Source: Actinoplanes sp. DH11 | GTDB taxonomy: Bacteria > Actinomycetota > Actinomycetes > Mycobacteriales > Micromonosporaceae | Direction: 5' to 3' | DNA: 64,000 bases | Assembly: GCF_020873875.1 (NCBI RefSeq) | Contig: NZ_JAHWGU010000003.1 | Coordinates: forward strand, 186,001-250,000 | In this document: positions 31,478 through 39,574 of the stretch, in pieces | Position numbering within the stretch: position 1 is the stretch's first letter | Layout: every line of letters starts with the position of its first letter | Notes under the pieces: model-generated | What the model was told of the DNA's origin: nothing | What the model saw: the letters and a program-made list of their open reading frames with translations, nothing else | The model's database searches: none | Translations under genes and position numbers: made by a program

Positions 31478-32514
31478 CAGAGCTTGTCGGCGGCCTTGCC
31501 GAGCAGGTCCACGTAGTCGTTGAGCACGAACGGGATGGCCAGCGGCGTCGGGTTGGCGGCGGTCGCCACCGGCGTGCTGCCGGGCAGCGAGACGAAGGAG
31601 CCGCGGGCGATCGCCGGGATCTTCGACAGCAGCGGGTCCTTCTGCAGCGTGGCCAGGGTGGTGCCCTCAGCGTCGCCGTAGGTCACGATGATGTCCACGT
31701 CGCTCAGGTTCTGCACCTGCTCGGCGCTCTGGGTGAGGCTGAACTGGTCGGTCGTCGCCGAGGCCTTCTCGATGCTGGCCGGCGCCTTCATGCCCAGGTC
31801 GGTGAAGAACTGCGCCCGGGTGTCGTGCGTAGTGTAGAAGCTGACCTTGCTCAGGTCGGTCGGGTCGATGTGGGTGAGGAACATCGCCGATTTGCCGGCC
31901 AGCTTCGGGTAGCGGGCGACCGACGTGGCCATCTGCTTCTCGATGTCGGCGATCAGCGCGTCACCCTGCGCGGCCAGACCCAGGGCCTGGCTTTCCAGCT
32001 TGATGCTGTCGCGCCAGGCGGTCGCCCACGGCGCCTTCGGGTACGCGACAACCGGCGCGATCTTGGTGAGGGTGTCGTAGTCCTGCTGCGTCAGGCCGGA
32101 GTAGGCGGCCAGGATGACGTCCGGCTTGGTGTTGGCCACGGCCTCGAAGTCGATGCCGTCGGTCTCGTCGAACAGCACCGGGGTGGGCGCGCCGAGCTCC
32201 TTGAGCTTCGCGGCGTCCCAGGGCAGCAGGCCGTCGCCGTCCTCGTCGCCGAAGTTGGCCTTGGCGTACCCGACCGGTACGACGCCCAGCGCGAGCGGGA
32301 CCTCGTGGTTGGCCCAGTTGACCGCGGCGACCCGCTCGGGCTTCTTCTCGATGGTGGTGCTGCCGAACGCGTGGGTGACGGTGACCGGGAACGACGCCGC
32401 GGCGCTGCCCGAGGCAGCCGGGGCCTCGTCGGTGTCGGAGGAGCCACCACAGGCGGTGAGCGCCAGCGTGGTGGTGAGGGCGACGATCCCGGCAAGGAAT
32501 CGGGTTGCGCGCAT
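31477..32514 (-). CDS. Ferric-siderophore-binding lipoprotein
   Basis: 345 aa. Lipoprotein signal with lipobox LTAC (Cys22). Class III periplasmic-binding fold: VTVTHAFGSTTIEKKPERVA, VNWANHEVPLALGVVPVGYA, and NTKPDVILAAYSGLTQQDYD in the first lobe; VDIIVTYGDAEGTTLATLQK and NDYVDLLGKAADKL in the second. It captures ferric siderophore outside the membrane and delivers it to the FecCD permeases. The iron box at 32541-32559 lies 27 bp before the start. Confidence 0.93.
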   Translation of the reverse strand: MRATRFLAGIVALTTTLALTACGGSSDTDEAPAASGSAAASFPVTVTHAFGSTTIEKKPERVAAVNWANHEVPLALGVVPVGYAKANFGDEDGDGLLPWDAAKLKELGAPTPVLFDETDGIDFEAVANTKPDVILAAYSGLTQQDYDTLTKIAPVVAYPKAPWATAWRDSIKLESQALGLAAQGDALIADIEKQMATSVARYPKLAGKSAMFLTHIDPTDLSKVSFYTTHDTRAQFFTDLGMKAPASIEKASATTDQFSLTQSAEQVQNLSDVDIIVTYGDAEGTTLATLQKDPLLSKIPAIARGSFVSLPGSTPVATAANPTPLAIPFVLNDYVDLLGKAADKL

Positions 32515-32540
32515 GCTGAGAGAACTCCATACATCCGGGG

Positions 32541-32559
32541 TAAGGGGTGCCTAACCTAA
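32541..32559 (-). promoter_or_regulatory. IdeR/DmdR-type iron box
   Basis: On the minus strand TTAGGTTAGGCACCCCTTA matches the actinobacterial iron-box consensus TTAGGTTAGGCTAACCTAA at 15 of 19 positions, with the first 11 perfect. Fe(II)-loaded DmdR/IdeR would repress the siderophore importer when iron is plentiful. Confidence 0.85.
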
Positions 32560-32653
32560 CACTGCCCCCGGCGGACCGCATGATCGGCTTCGGCCCGGCC
32601 CCCGAGGCGAAGCCGCAGGTCAATGGAGCGAGCGCCGGTTGCTCGCGCTGTGG

Positions 32654-33331
32654 TCACACCACATCGATGGCCATGAGGAACCCTCCTGGGCGCTGCACCA
32701 CCAGATGAGGGGCGCCGCTGCCGAGTGACTTCCCTGATGCCACGACGCTACTTGTCAGGGCCAGGCAGAACTGCGAGACCGCCGGACCGATGTCCACCCC
32801 ATGAGCGACCACGAAGGCGTACTCCGGACTCGTCGCCACGTTGAGCATCGTTTCGGCTTCAGCGTCCCCGACGCCGCATGCGATTATGGTGGGCGCCCAT
32901 CTGGCGATGGACCGGTCCGTGATGGATTGGTGGGCCGGGCGCCATCCGTCACCGTCCGAAGGCTGCCCGTCGCTCAAGAAGAAGACCGCCGGGCGATGGA
33001 CGGAATAGCCCTCGCTCTTCAGCGTCACGAGATCGGCCGGGATGAGGTCGCGCAGCTTCGAGAAAGCCGCGCCGTAAATGGACGCTCCGCGACTCTGCAG
33101 CAGCGGTGGCGTGGTGGTCTGCCGTACATCTGCGAGGTGCAGGCGAACCTCGGCATCTTCCGCGAAGCCGATGATCGACAGCCGGATCTTGGCGGCCGCG
33201 AGGGGCGAGTTGCGCATGGCATCCAGCAAGGATTCGAGGCCTTGATTGATCTCCTCGATCTGTGGCCCCAGGGAACCCGATTCGTCAGCGACGATATACA
33301 CCGGGAGGATGTTCGCGAAACTCGCCATCAT
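32654..33331 (-). CDS. von Willebrand factor A (vWA) domain protein
   Basis: 225 aa from ATG at 33331. The MIDAS motif is VYIVADESGSLG (DxSxS), with a later acidic element in FFLSDGQPSDGDGW. The fold strands AKIRLSIIGFAEDAEVRLHL and TIIACGVGDAEAETMLNVAT are clear. It resembles the TerY-like single-domain vWA proteins of bacterial stress and tellurite modules, which bind partner proteins through a metal ion. It lies 47 bp behind the pentapeptide-repeat gene. Both have lower GC than the rest of the window. Confidence 0.82.
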   Translation of the reverse strand: MMASFANILPVYIVADESGSLGPQIEEINQGLESLLDAMRNSPLAAAKIRLSIIGFAEDAEVRLHLADVRQTTTPPLLQSRGASIYGAAFSKLRDLIPADLVTLKSEGYSVHRPAVFFLSDGQPSDGDGWRPAHQSITDRSIARWAPTIIACGVGDAEAETMLNVATSPEYAFVVAHGVDIGPAVSQFCLALTSSVVASGKSLGSGAPHLVVQRPGGFLMAIDVV

Positions 33332-33378
33332 GATACCTTCATCGTCCTGCGCCCGCTTTCGGTGAGTTCGTGTCTCGC

Positions 33379-35244
33379 CTAGATGTCGATGATGTCTCCG
33401 GCCACCGGCTCGGCGGCAGATGCTCGTCGAAGAACCAGGAAATCCTCGTCGTCGCCGGGAACCCGGTGCTGGGCCTGCCATCCCTCCGGCCATTCGTCCT
33501 TACGGTCCGGCCTGGCCAGGACGCGCGCGTTGATGAATCGGACGACATCGCCCGGAAAGTCCTTCGTGAAGCGGCAGTCCCCGAGAAAGGTGGCCCCGTC
33601 GAAGACGCCGACCTCGGCGAAGTTCGCTGCGACGAACCAGGCGCGGCCGCCGAATCGGGCGCCGGTGAAAGTTCCGGCCGCGAAGGACGAGGCGCCGAAG
33701 TTCGCGAGGCGCTCGAAGGTGGATCTGGCGAACGACGTCTCCGACTGAAATCGGGTTTCACCGAACTTGGCGTCCTTGGCGAACCGGCTCTCGATGAAGT
33801 GGGCGCTGTCGCTGAAGATGGTGCCGCCGAAGTCCGCGGAGTCAGCGAAGGAGGTGCGGCCGAACCAGGCTTCGCCCTTGAATCGAGCGTTCAAGAACTT
33901 GCATTTCGCGAACATCGCTTCGCCGAATCTCGCCTCCTGTTCGAAGTCTGTGCCGGAGAATATTGCCCGGCCGCTGAAGACTGCTCCGCCGAACTGAACG
34001 GACTCCTCGAAGCGCGTGCTCACGAAGGAGGCTTCTGTCAGCACGGCCTCCCGGAAACGAGCGCGTCCCCGGAACCTTGCCGCCTTGAACGATGCTGCGC
34101 CGGTGAACTTGCAATCAGTGAAGTCCGTTGCGTCGCCGAACGCCGTGTTGTCGAACAGTGTCTTTCCGTCGAACGTTGCTCTGCCGAATTCCGTTGAGGC
34201 TCTGAACTCCGCGCGAACGAAGGAAACGCCATCGGTGAACTCCGTACCGGTGAAATCAGCGTTGCCGACGAATATCGCATCCGAGAAGGTCGCCTGACGA
34301 AGGGACGCGTCGCGAAGAATCATCTTCACGAGGACGGCTCCACTGAGATCGAGCTGTACGTTGCCCCACGGCTGTGGAGTGACGAGTGGTCCTCCGTCGT
34401 CCCGGCGGCAGTGTGCTGCCAGAATTCTTTGCGCTGCGAGTCGTACCTGCAATTCCTGGGCAGGATCTCGCTCGGCGGGAGTCACGATCTCCGAAGGCGG
34501 CTTCTGCCGCGACGGTTGTGCCGGCAGGAGCGCACCGATGGAGTCCGGTCCTCGGCTGCTCGACGGCCGGTACGGCATCCGCAGGTAGGCACACAGGACG
34601 TTGACCACGGTCTGGCGCTGACTCACGTTGTTCTCCGCGACGCGTTCCAAGGCGTAGAGACCGCCCAGGCGTACGGCGGCGTCGGCGGAACCGAGCTGCT
34701 CGACCGCCTTTGTGTAGAGCTCCGTGACACGCTTCTCGGCGGCATCCTCGACGGTGTGAGCATGAATCTGCTCGGTGTGCCTCTGCCGTCGGACAGCGAG
34801 AAGAAGGGCGGCCGCAGCGCCGCCCGCCGCGATCGATCCGAGGCCGTACTTGATTGCCTCGATCTGCAGCTTGGCGCGGTCCGGCCCAGCGGCCAGGTCG
34901 TCGGAGACTTCGAGCATCACCATCAAAGCGGCCATGCCGATTCCGGCCAGAGTGCCGACCACCGTGAGAAGCCCGGAGTCCGACAGCAGCCACGGCCATC
35001 GTGCGCTGTCACCGGCTGTGGCGTTACTGCGGTCGACGGGCGCGACCTTCTCGCGGATCAAGCTGGGAAGCAGCACCAGGCCGACCACGATCGCGGCGAT
35101 CACCGAGACGACGTGCGTGCCGAGCCAGGACACGAACGCGTGGGTCCACGGCCAATGCCAGACGCGTGCTTCGACCACGAGAGCGCTGAGGACCGCGGCG
35201 CCGGCGAGAACAGCTCGGGCCCGGACGCTGTGGCGGCTGCGCAT
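33379..35244 (-). CDS. Large membrane-anchored pentapeptide-repeat protein
   Basis: 621 aa. N-terminal membrane segments (AVLAGAAVLSALVVEARVWH, VVSVIAAIVVGLVLLPSLI, LLTVVGTLAGIGMAALMVML, GLGSIAAGGAAAALLLAV). A helical domain follows (KAVEQLGSADAAVRLGGLYA), then about 280 residues of F-x-x-A-x-F pentapeptide repeats (ASFVSTRFEESVQFGGAVFS and similar). The repeats form a quadrilateral beta-helix that could bind a protein or mimic DNA. It shares its architecture with the protein at 15339-16253. In a 60-base sample (33901-33960) 34 bases are G or C, well below the neighbours, suggesting transfer or unusual composition driven by Phe/Asn/Lys codons. Confidence 0.85.
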   Translation of the reverse strand: MRSRHSVRARAVLAGAAVLSALVVEARVWHWPWTHAFVSWLGTHVVSVIAAIVVGLVLLPSLIREKVAPVDRSNATAGDSARWPWLLSDSGLLTVVGTLAGIGMAALMVMLEVSDDLAAGPDRAKLQIEAIKYGLGSIAAGGAAAALLLAVRRQRHTEQIHAHTVEDAAEKRVTELYTKAVEQLGSADAAVRLGGLYALERVAENNVSQRQTVVNVLCAYLRMPYRPSSSRGPDSIGALLPAQPSRQKPPSEIVTPAERDPAQELQVRLAAQRILAAHCRRDDGGPLVTPQPWGNVQLDLSGAVLVKMILRDASLRQATFSDAIFVGNADFTGTEFTDGVSFVRAEFRASTEFGRATFDGKTLFDNTAFGDATDFTDCKFTGAASFKAARFRGRARFREAVLTEASFVSTRFEESVQFGGAVFSGRAIFSGTDFEQEARFGEAMFAKCKFLNARFKGEAWFGRTSFADSADFGGTIFSDSAHFIESRFAKDAKFGETRFQSETSFARSTFERLANFGASSFAAGTFTGARFGGRAWFVAANFAEVGVFDGATFLGDCRFTKDFPGDVVRFINARVLARPDRKDEWPEGWQAQHRVPGDDEDFLVLRRASAAEPVAGDIIDI

Positions 35245-35299
35245 GTCACCTGTCTTCTCATCCCGCGCTTCGACAGGCTCGCTTTCCGAGCCAGCAAGA

Positions 35300-35890
35300 T
35301 CAGCGCATGCGCCGCGGTGGTGGGGCTGCGCTCATGGCCGCCAGCCTGGCATCTGTGGTGATGTCCTCGCAATCCACCGTTCGGGACCTCCGGCCGTAGG
35401 CGAATGCCGTATTCCTGCCGGAATCGGCATCCACGCCTGGGAGAACACCCGGCCGCCCGGCCATCTCCATGACGAAGCCCGGCATCGCGATCATGCGGGA
35501 GGCATCGATGACCGTGGCGCCGCGGGCTCGCAGGCCGGTGCCAACGGCGACGATGCTGCCGTCGGCCATCGCGATGATGTGGTCGCAGAACCGGCTGGCG
35601 AGGTTGAGGTCGTGCAGCACCGCCACGATCGTCTTGCCGGACTGCTCGTTCAGGGTGCGCAGCAGGCGCAGCAACTCGACCTGGTGGTTGATGTCGAGGA
35701 ACGTGGTGGGTTCGTCGAGCAGCAGCAGATCGGTGTCCTGGGCCAGCGCCATCGCCACCCAGACGCGCTGCCGCTGACCGCCGGAGAGTTGCTGCAGGGG
35801 CCGTTCGCCAGGGCCGTGCCGTCCAGCTGCACCGCGCCGTCCCGGGGTTTGAGCAGCCGGGCCAGGCCGCGCAGCAGCGTCGACTTGCTA
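35300..35890 (-). pseudogene. Mosaic pseudogene: FecE-type ATPase pieces joined to amidohydrolase-like sequence
   Basis: From 35890 downward: [18 protein letters not shown] (end of a Walker A and following helix, with the P-loop glycines missing). Then, after an out-of-frame deletion, [36 protein letters not shown] and [20 protein letters not shown] in another frame. After IVAVGT the frame turns into [20 protein letters not shown], which resembles the start of an amidohydrolase (V-I-D-A-x-G-x-x-V-M-P-G-F-V). A third piece with [16 protein letters not shown] follows. No part can give a working protein. Confidence 0.75.
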
Positions 35891-35923
35891 ACCATAGTTC
35901 CCGTGTCTTGCATAGCCGCGGCC

Positions 35924-37849
35924 TCAGGTGATCTTCGGGTCACCGCCGGCGTCCGGCTCACCGGCCCGGTCGGCCGGTTGGCCGGCGGATGGGTGTTCGG
36001 CCAGCACCCGCTCCTCGTCGAGAGCGGACGTCTGCACCACCAGGACGTCGCAGACGGCGTTGCGGACCACGTTCGCCGGCACCGATCCGAGCAGCTGTCC
36101 CTGGCTGGCGCCCAGTCCCCGGTTCCCCACCACGATCAGGTTGGCCGGGTCCGCGCCGACCGCGTCGAGCAGGGCCTGCGCCGGATCACCGACGACCAGG
36201 CGCTGGTCGATGTAGCGGGCGCGCTCCCTGGTCAGGCCGGTGACCGACGTCGCCAGGGCGGCGCGGGCGGCGTCGGCGCCGACCAGGTCACGGTGCACAC
36301 CCTCGGCCGGCGGTTCGCCTGTGCCGCCCTCCCGGTAGGCGGTCACCACCACCAGGCGGGCCTGCGCGGCCTGGGCCACCTCGGCGGCGCGGTCCACGGC
36401 GTACAGGCTGGTGGGGGTGCCGTCCGAACCGACGACGACCCGGTCGTAGACGGTGATGCTGCGCTTGCCGCCGAGCGGCACGATCGGGGACTCGTCGGCC
36501 TCGTCGGGCGGGTTCACCCAGAGCATCGCGACGGCGCCGAGACCGAGCAGGACACCGGCCAGCATGATCGCGTTGCTGCCCTTGCCGTCCAGCCAGTGCT
36601 CGAAGATCCAGCCGAAGGTGATCGTCTGGATCAGCATCGGCACCACGATCATCATGTTGAGGATGCCCATGTAGACGCCGGTGCGCTTGGCCGGGACCAT
36701 GCTCGCCACCATCAGGTACGGCACGCCCACCGCGCTGGCCCAGAAGACACCGAGCCCGATCATCGGGACCAGGGCGAGGTACTGGTTGGTGATGTCGGAG
36801 AGCCAGACCAGGGACACCGCGGCCATCCCGAGCGCCACCGCGTGCACCCGTTTCGCGCCGATCCGCCGGGCGAACCCGACCAGGAACAGCGCGGACACCA
36901 TGGTGACGAAGTTGTAGGTGGCGTTCGTCAGGCCGCTCCAGCCGATCGCCTCCTCCCAGGCCGGGCCGCCCTGCTCCGGCGTGGTGCCGAACACGGTCTC
37001 ACCGAGGCTGACGGCCACGAACTGCCAGTAGATGAACATCGCGTACCACTGGAACAGGAACACCACGCCGATCTTGTGCATCGCCACCGGCATGACCCGT
37101 ACCGCGTCCGCGATCTCTTTCACCGCATGGTGCAGGCCCTTCGGCGCGGACCGGATCTCGGCGATGTCCTCGTCCGAGGGGGTCAGTTCCTTGGTCCGGG
37201 CCATCGCCGTCAGCACGGTCAGCAGGATGCAGAACGTGCCGATCATGAAGCACAGGTACATCCAGTACGGCACGCCGTTGCCGGCGGTCCGCTGGAGCGC
37301 CTCGACCTTCTCCAGCAGGAACAGCGACAGGTTCGCCAGCACCGCGCCGGCGCCGGTGAACATGCTCTGCGTCAGGAAGCCGCGCGCCAGCTGCGACTTG
37401 GGCAACCGGTCGGAGATGAACGCCCGGTACGGCTCCATCGAGGTGTTGTTGCCGGCGTCGAGCAGCCAGAAGCAGACCACGGCCAGCCACAGGATGCCGA
37501 CGAACGGGAACAGGAACAGGATGACCGCGCAGAGCAGCGCGCCGGCGGTGATGAACGGCCGCCGCCGCCCCCAGCGCGGATGCCAGGTGCGGTCGCTGAT
37601 CGCCCCGATCAGCGGCTGGATGATCAGGCCGGTGACCGGGCCGGCCAGGTTGAGGATCGGCAGCTGGTCGGGGGTGGCGCCGATCAGCAGGAAGAGCGGG
37701 TTCACCGCGGACTGGGTGAGGCCGAAGCTGAACTGGACCCCGAAGAAGCCCAGGTTCATCATCAGCAGGGCGGGCCCGGTCATCAGCGGTTTGCGGTCGA
37801 CCTGCCCGGCGTCCGGTGCGACGGATCCGGCAGTCGTTGTGGTGGCCAT
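35924..37849 (-). CDS. MFS (SLC45/GPH-like) sugar transporter fused to a universal stress protein domain
   Basis: 641 aa from ATG at 37849. Twelve membrane segments: LMMNLGFFGVQFSFGLTQSA first, and the inter-helix signature SDRTWHPRWGRRRPFITAG between helices 2 and 3, as in SLC45/sucrose-proton symporters. From about residue 480 a soluble USP domain follows: VYDRVVVGSDGTPTSLYAVD through LIVVGNRGLGASQGQLLGSV, with the ATP-binding pattern GxxGx9GS. USP domains bind ATP or cAMP, so transport might be tuned by energy state. A stand-alone USP gene is divergent 172 bp away. No sugar-utilisation genes are adjacent. Confidence 0.85.
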   Translation of the reverse strand: MATTTTAGSVAPDAGQVDRKPLMTGPALLMMNLGFFGVQFSFGLTQSAVNPLFLLIGATPDQLPILNLAGPVTGLIIQPLIGAISDRTWHPRWGRRRPFITAGALLCAVILFLFPFVGILWLAVVCFWLLDAGNNTSMEPYRAFISDRLPKSQLARGFLTQSMFTGAGAVLANLSLFLLEKVEALQRTAGNGVPYWMYLCFMIGTFCILLTVLTAMARTKELTPSDEDIAEIRSAPKGLHHAVKEIADAVRVMPVAMHKIGVVFLFQWYAMFIYWQFVAVSLGETVFGTTPEQGGPAWEEAIGWSGLTNATYNFVTMVSALFLVGFARRIGAKRVHAVALGMAAVSLVWLSDITNQYLALVPMIGLGVFWASAVGVPYLMVASMVPAKRTGVYMGILNMMIVVPMLIQTITFGWIFEHWLDGKGSNAIMLAGVLLGLGAVAMLWVNPPDEADESPIVPLGGKRSITVYDRVVVGSDGTPTSLYAVDRAAEVAQAAQARLVVVTAYREGGTGEPPAEGVHRDLVGADAARAALATSVTGLTRERARYIDQRLVVGDPAQALLDAVGADPANLIVVGNRGLGASQGQLLGSVPANVVRNAVCDVLVVQTSALDEERVLAEHPSAGQPADRAGEPDAGGDPKIT

Positions 37850-38021
37850 GGGAGCCCCCCTCTGTGGCCGTCCGACCAATTGAGCGGAAGTTAAGCCCGC
37901 TGTAACAGGCCCGCAACTTGGCGTGACGACAAGCGCCGATGCGTGAAAATATCCGGGTCTGGCGGCCGACCGAGATCTCGACCACTCTGGAGGGTGATGG
38001 CCTGCGCGGACGGAGGCGGCG

Positions 38022-38453
38022 ATGAGTGACTGGCACAGCATCGTGGTCGGTGTCGACGGCTCCCCCGGCAGCCGCAAGGCGCTGACCTGGGCCGCCGCCG
38101 AGGCCGCCCGGCACGGCACCGACCTAGTCGTGCTCAACGTGTGGGAGCACACCCTGCTGCCGCCGGCCGGCAGCGTCAGCGTGTCCGAGAGGTTCGTCCC
38201 GGACCCCAGCCAGCGCACCGCTGACGATCTGCTCCAAGTGATCAAGGAGGAGCTGGGGGAGGAGCCGCCGGTGCTGGTTCGCCCGGTGGTCCGGCAGGGC
38301 AGTCCGGCGAAGATGCTGATCGAGGAATCGGCGCAGGCCGACCTGCTCGTGGTGGGGCAGCGCGGCCACGGCGGCTTCGCCGGGCTGGTGCTCGGCTCGG
38401 TCAGTCAGCACGTCTCCGCGTACGCGAAATGCACCGTCGCCGTGGTCCGCTGA
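38022..38453 (+). CDS. Universal stress protein (UspA family)
   Basis: 143 aa. USP fold IVVGVDGSPGSRKALTWAAA, LVVLNVWEHT and DLLVVGQRGHGGFAGLVLGS, which contains the ATP-binding GxxGx9GS motif, then CTVAVVR. Such proteins bind ATP and support survival under stress or hypoxia. The GCGGACGGAGGCGGCG upstream contains the ribosome binding site. Divergent from the MFS-USP fusion, so the two may interact. Confidence 0.92.
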   Translation: MSDWHSIVVGVDGSPGSRKALTWAAAEAARHGTDLVVLNVWEHTLLPPAGSVSVSERFVPDPSQRTADDLLQVIKEELGEEPPVLVRPVVRQGSPAKMLIEESAQADLLVVGQRGHGGFAGLVLGSVSQHVSAYAKCTVAVVR

Positions 38454-38463
38454 GGCGCCCCGC

Positions 38464-38565
38464 TCAGACCGCCCTGGCCGCCGCGTCCGGCGTCGGCTCA
38501 GACCGCAGGGACGGCCGCGTCCGGCGCCGGCTCAGATCGCCAGCACCGCCACGTCCGCAGCGGTG
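38464..38565 (-). repeat. 34-bp repeat built from the 3' end of the SMP-30-like gene
   Basis: On the minus strand the gene's end (about 32 bases to TGA at 38532) is followed by two more related 34-bp units ending TGA at 38498 and 38464. The first of these starts GCCGGCGCCGGACGCGGCCG. Three TGA codons thus lie at exact 34-bp spacing, in different frames. Confidence 0.85.
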
Positions 38566-39515
38566 AGGCTGCCGGCCACGACCGTCCCGGCGTGCTCGGC
38601 CACCGAGGTCACGAAACCGTAGGAGCCGTCGGTCGTGCGCAGGTCGTGCACCAGCCGGCCGTCCAGGTCGTACGCCATCACCCAGGCGATCGGTTCCGCC
38701 TTCGGCCGCACCCCCGCCGGCAGGTTCCAGACCAGCAGCCGCAGCACGCCCGGCAGCGGCAGCAACCGGTCCAGCAGCGGGTTGCGGGGCGCGACCACAC
38801 CCACCCAGACCAGGCCGTCGCTGCCCAGGCTCATGTTGTCCGGGAAGCCCGGCAGGTTCTCGGCGAACATCTCGGTCGTCCCGGCGCGCGGCCCGGCCAG
38901 CCAGTGCCGCCGGATCCGGTACCCGGCCGTCTCCGCGACCAGCAGGTACGTGCCGTCCGGGGCCAGCACCAGGCCGTTCGCGAACTTCAGCCCGTCCAGC
39001 ACGGTGCGGACCGTGCCGTCCGGGTCGCGGCGCAGCAACCGGCCCGTCTCGGTGTGCTCGAACACGTCGCCGAGGTGGTCGGCGAGGTCCCAGCGCCTGG
39101 TGGACGTGGTGAACCAGATCGTGCCGTCCGGACTGTCGACGACGTTGCTCGCGAACCGCAGCGGCTCGCCGTCCACCCGGCCCACCAGCACCTCGACGCC
39201 GCCGTCCGGGCGCAGCAGCAGCAACCCCCGGTCGTGGTCGCAGATCAGCACGCCGCCGTCGGCCCGGGGTTGCAGGCCCAGCGGCCGCCCGCCGGTGTCA
39301 CCGATCTCGGCCCGCACCCCGGTCGCCGGGTCGATCCGCACGATCCGCCCGTCCGCGAGCCCGGCCACCACCCGGCCGTCCCGGTCGAAGACGACATCCT
39401 CGGGCCCGGTGCCGCCGGTGGGCAGCAGGCTCTTCACGACGAGCGGCGCGGTGGGCCCGCGGTCGGCGGCGACGGGCGGCTTCCATCGGTGAGGATGAAT
39501 GAGTCGGCGCGGCAT
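38532..39515 (-). CDS. SMP-30/strictosidine-synthase-like beta-propeller protein
   Basis: 327 aa from ATG at 39515. A six-bladed propeller is visible in repeated strands: GPEDVVFDRDGRVVAGLADG, GVLICDHDRGLLLLRPDGGV, FASNVVDSPDGTIWFTTSTR, FANGLVLAPDGTYLLVAETA and NMSLGSDGLVWVGVVAPRNP. The NGLVLAPDG and FPDNMS elements match the strictosidine-synthase-like/APMAP group, which hydrolyses lactones or esters rather than making alkaloids. No signal peptide. Its 3' end is duplicated downstream. Confidence 0.85.
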   Translation of the reverse strand: MPRRLIHPHRWKPPVAADRGPTAPLVVKSLLPTGGTGPEDVVFDRDGRVVAGLADGRIVRIDPATGVRAEIGDTGGRPLGLQPRADGGVLICDHDRGLLLLRPDGGVEVLVGRVDGEPLRFASNVVDSPDGTIWFTTSTRRWDLADHLGDVFEHTETGRLLRRDPDGTVRTVLDGLKFANGLVLAPDGTYLLVAETAGYRIRRHWLAGPRAGTTEMFAENLPGFPDNMSLGSDGLVWVGVVAPRNPLLDRLLPLPGVLRLLVWNLPAGVRPKAEPIAWVMAYDLDGRLVHDLRTTDGSYGFVTSVAEHAGTVVAGSLTAADVAVLAI

Positions 39516-39574
39516 GCGGTCATCATCCACGCCGGTGCTCGATAAGACAATTGCCTGCGTATGGTCGTTTCCGG

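Noticed and set aside
34775..37894. Plus-strand open frame of over 1000 codons
   Set aside because: It crosses the pentapeptide gene, the pseudogene and the MFS-USP gene in antisense. The sequence is low complexity (His/Asp/Arg/Gln) and unlike any family.
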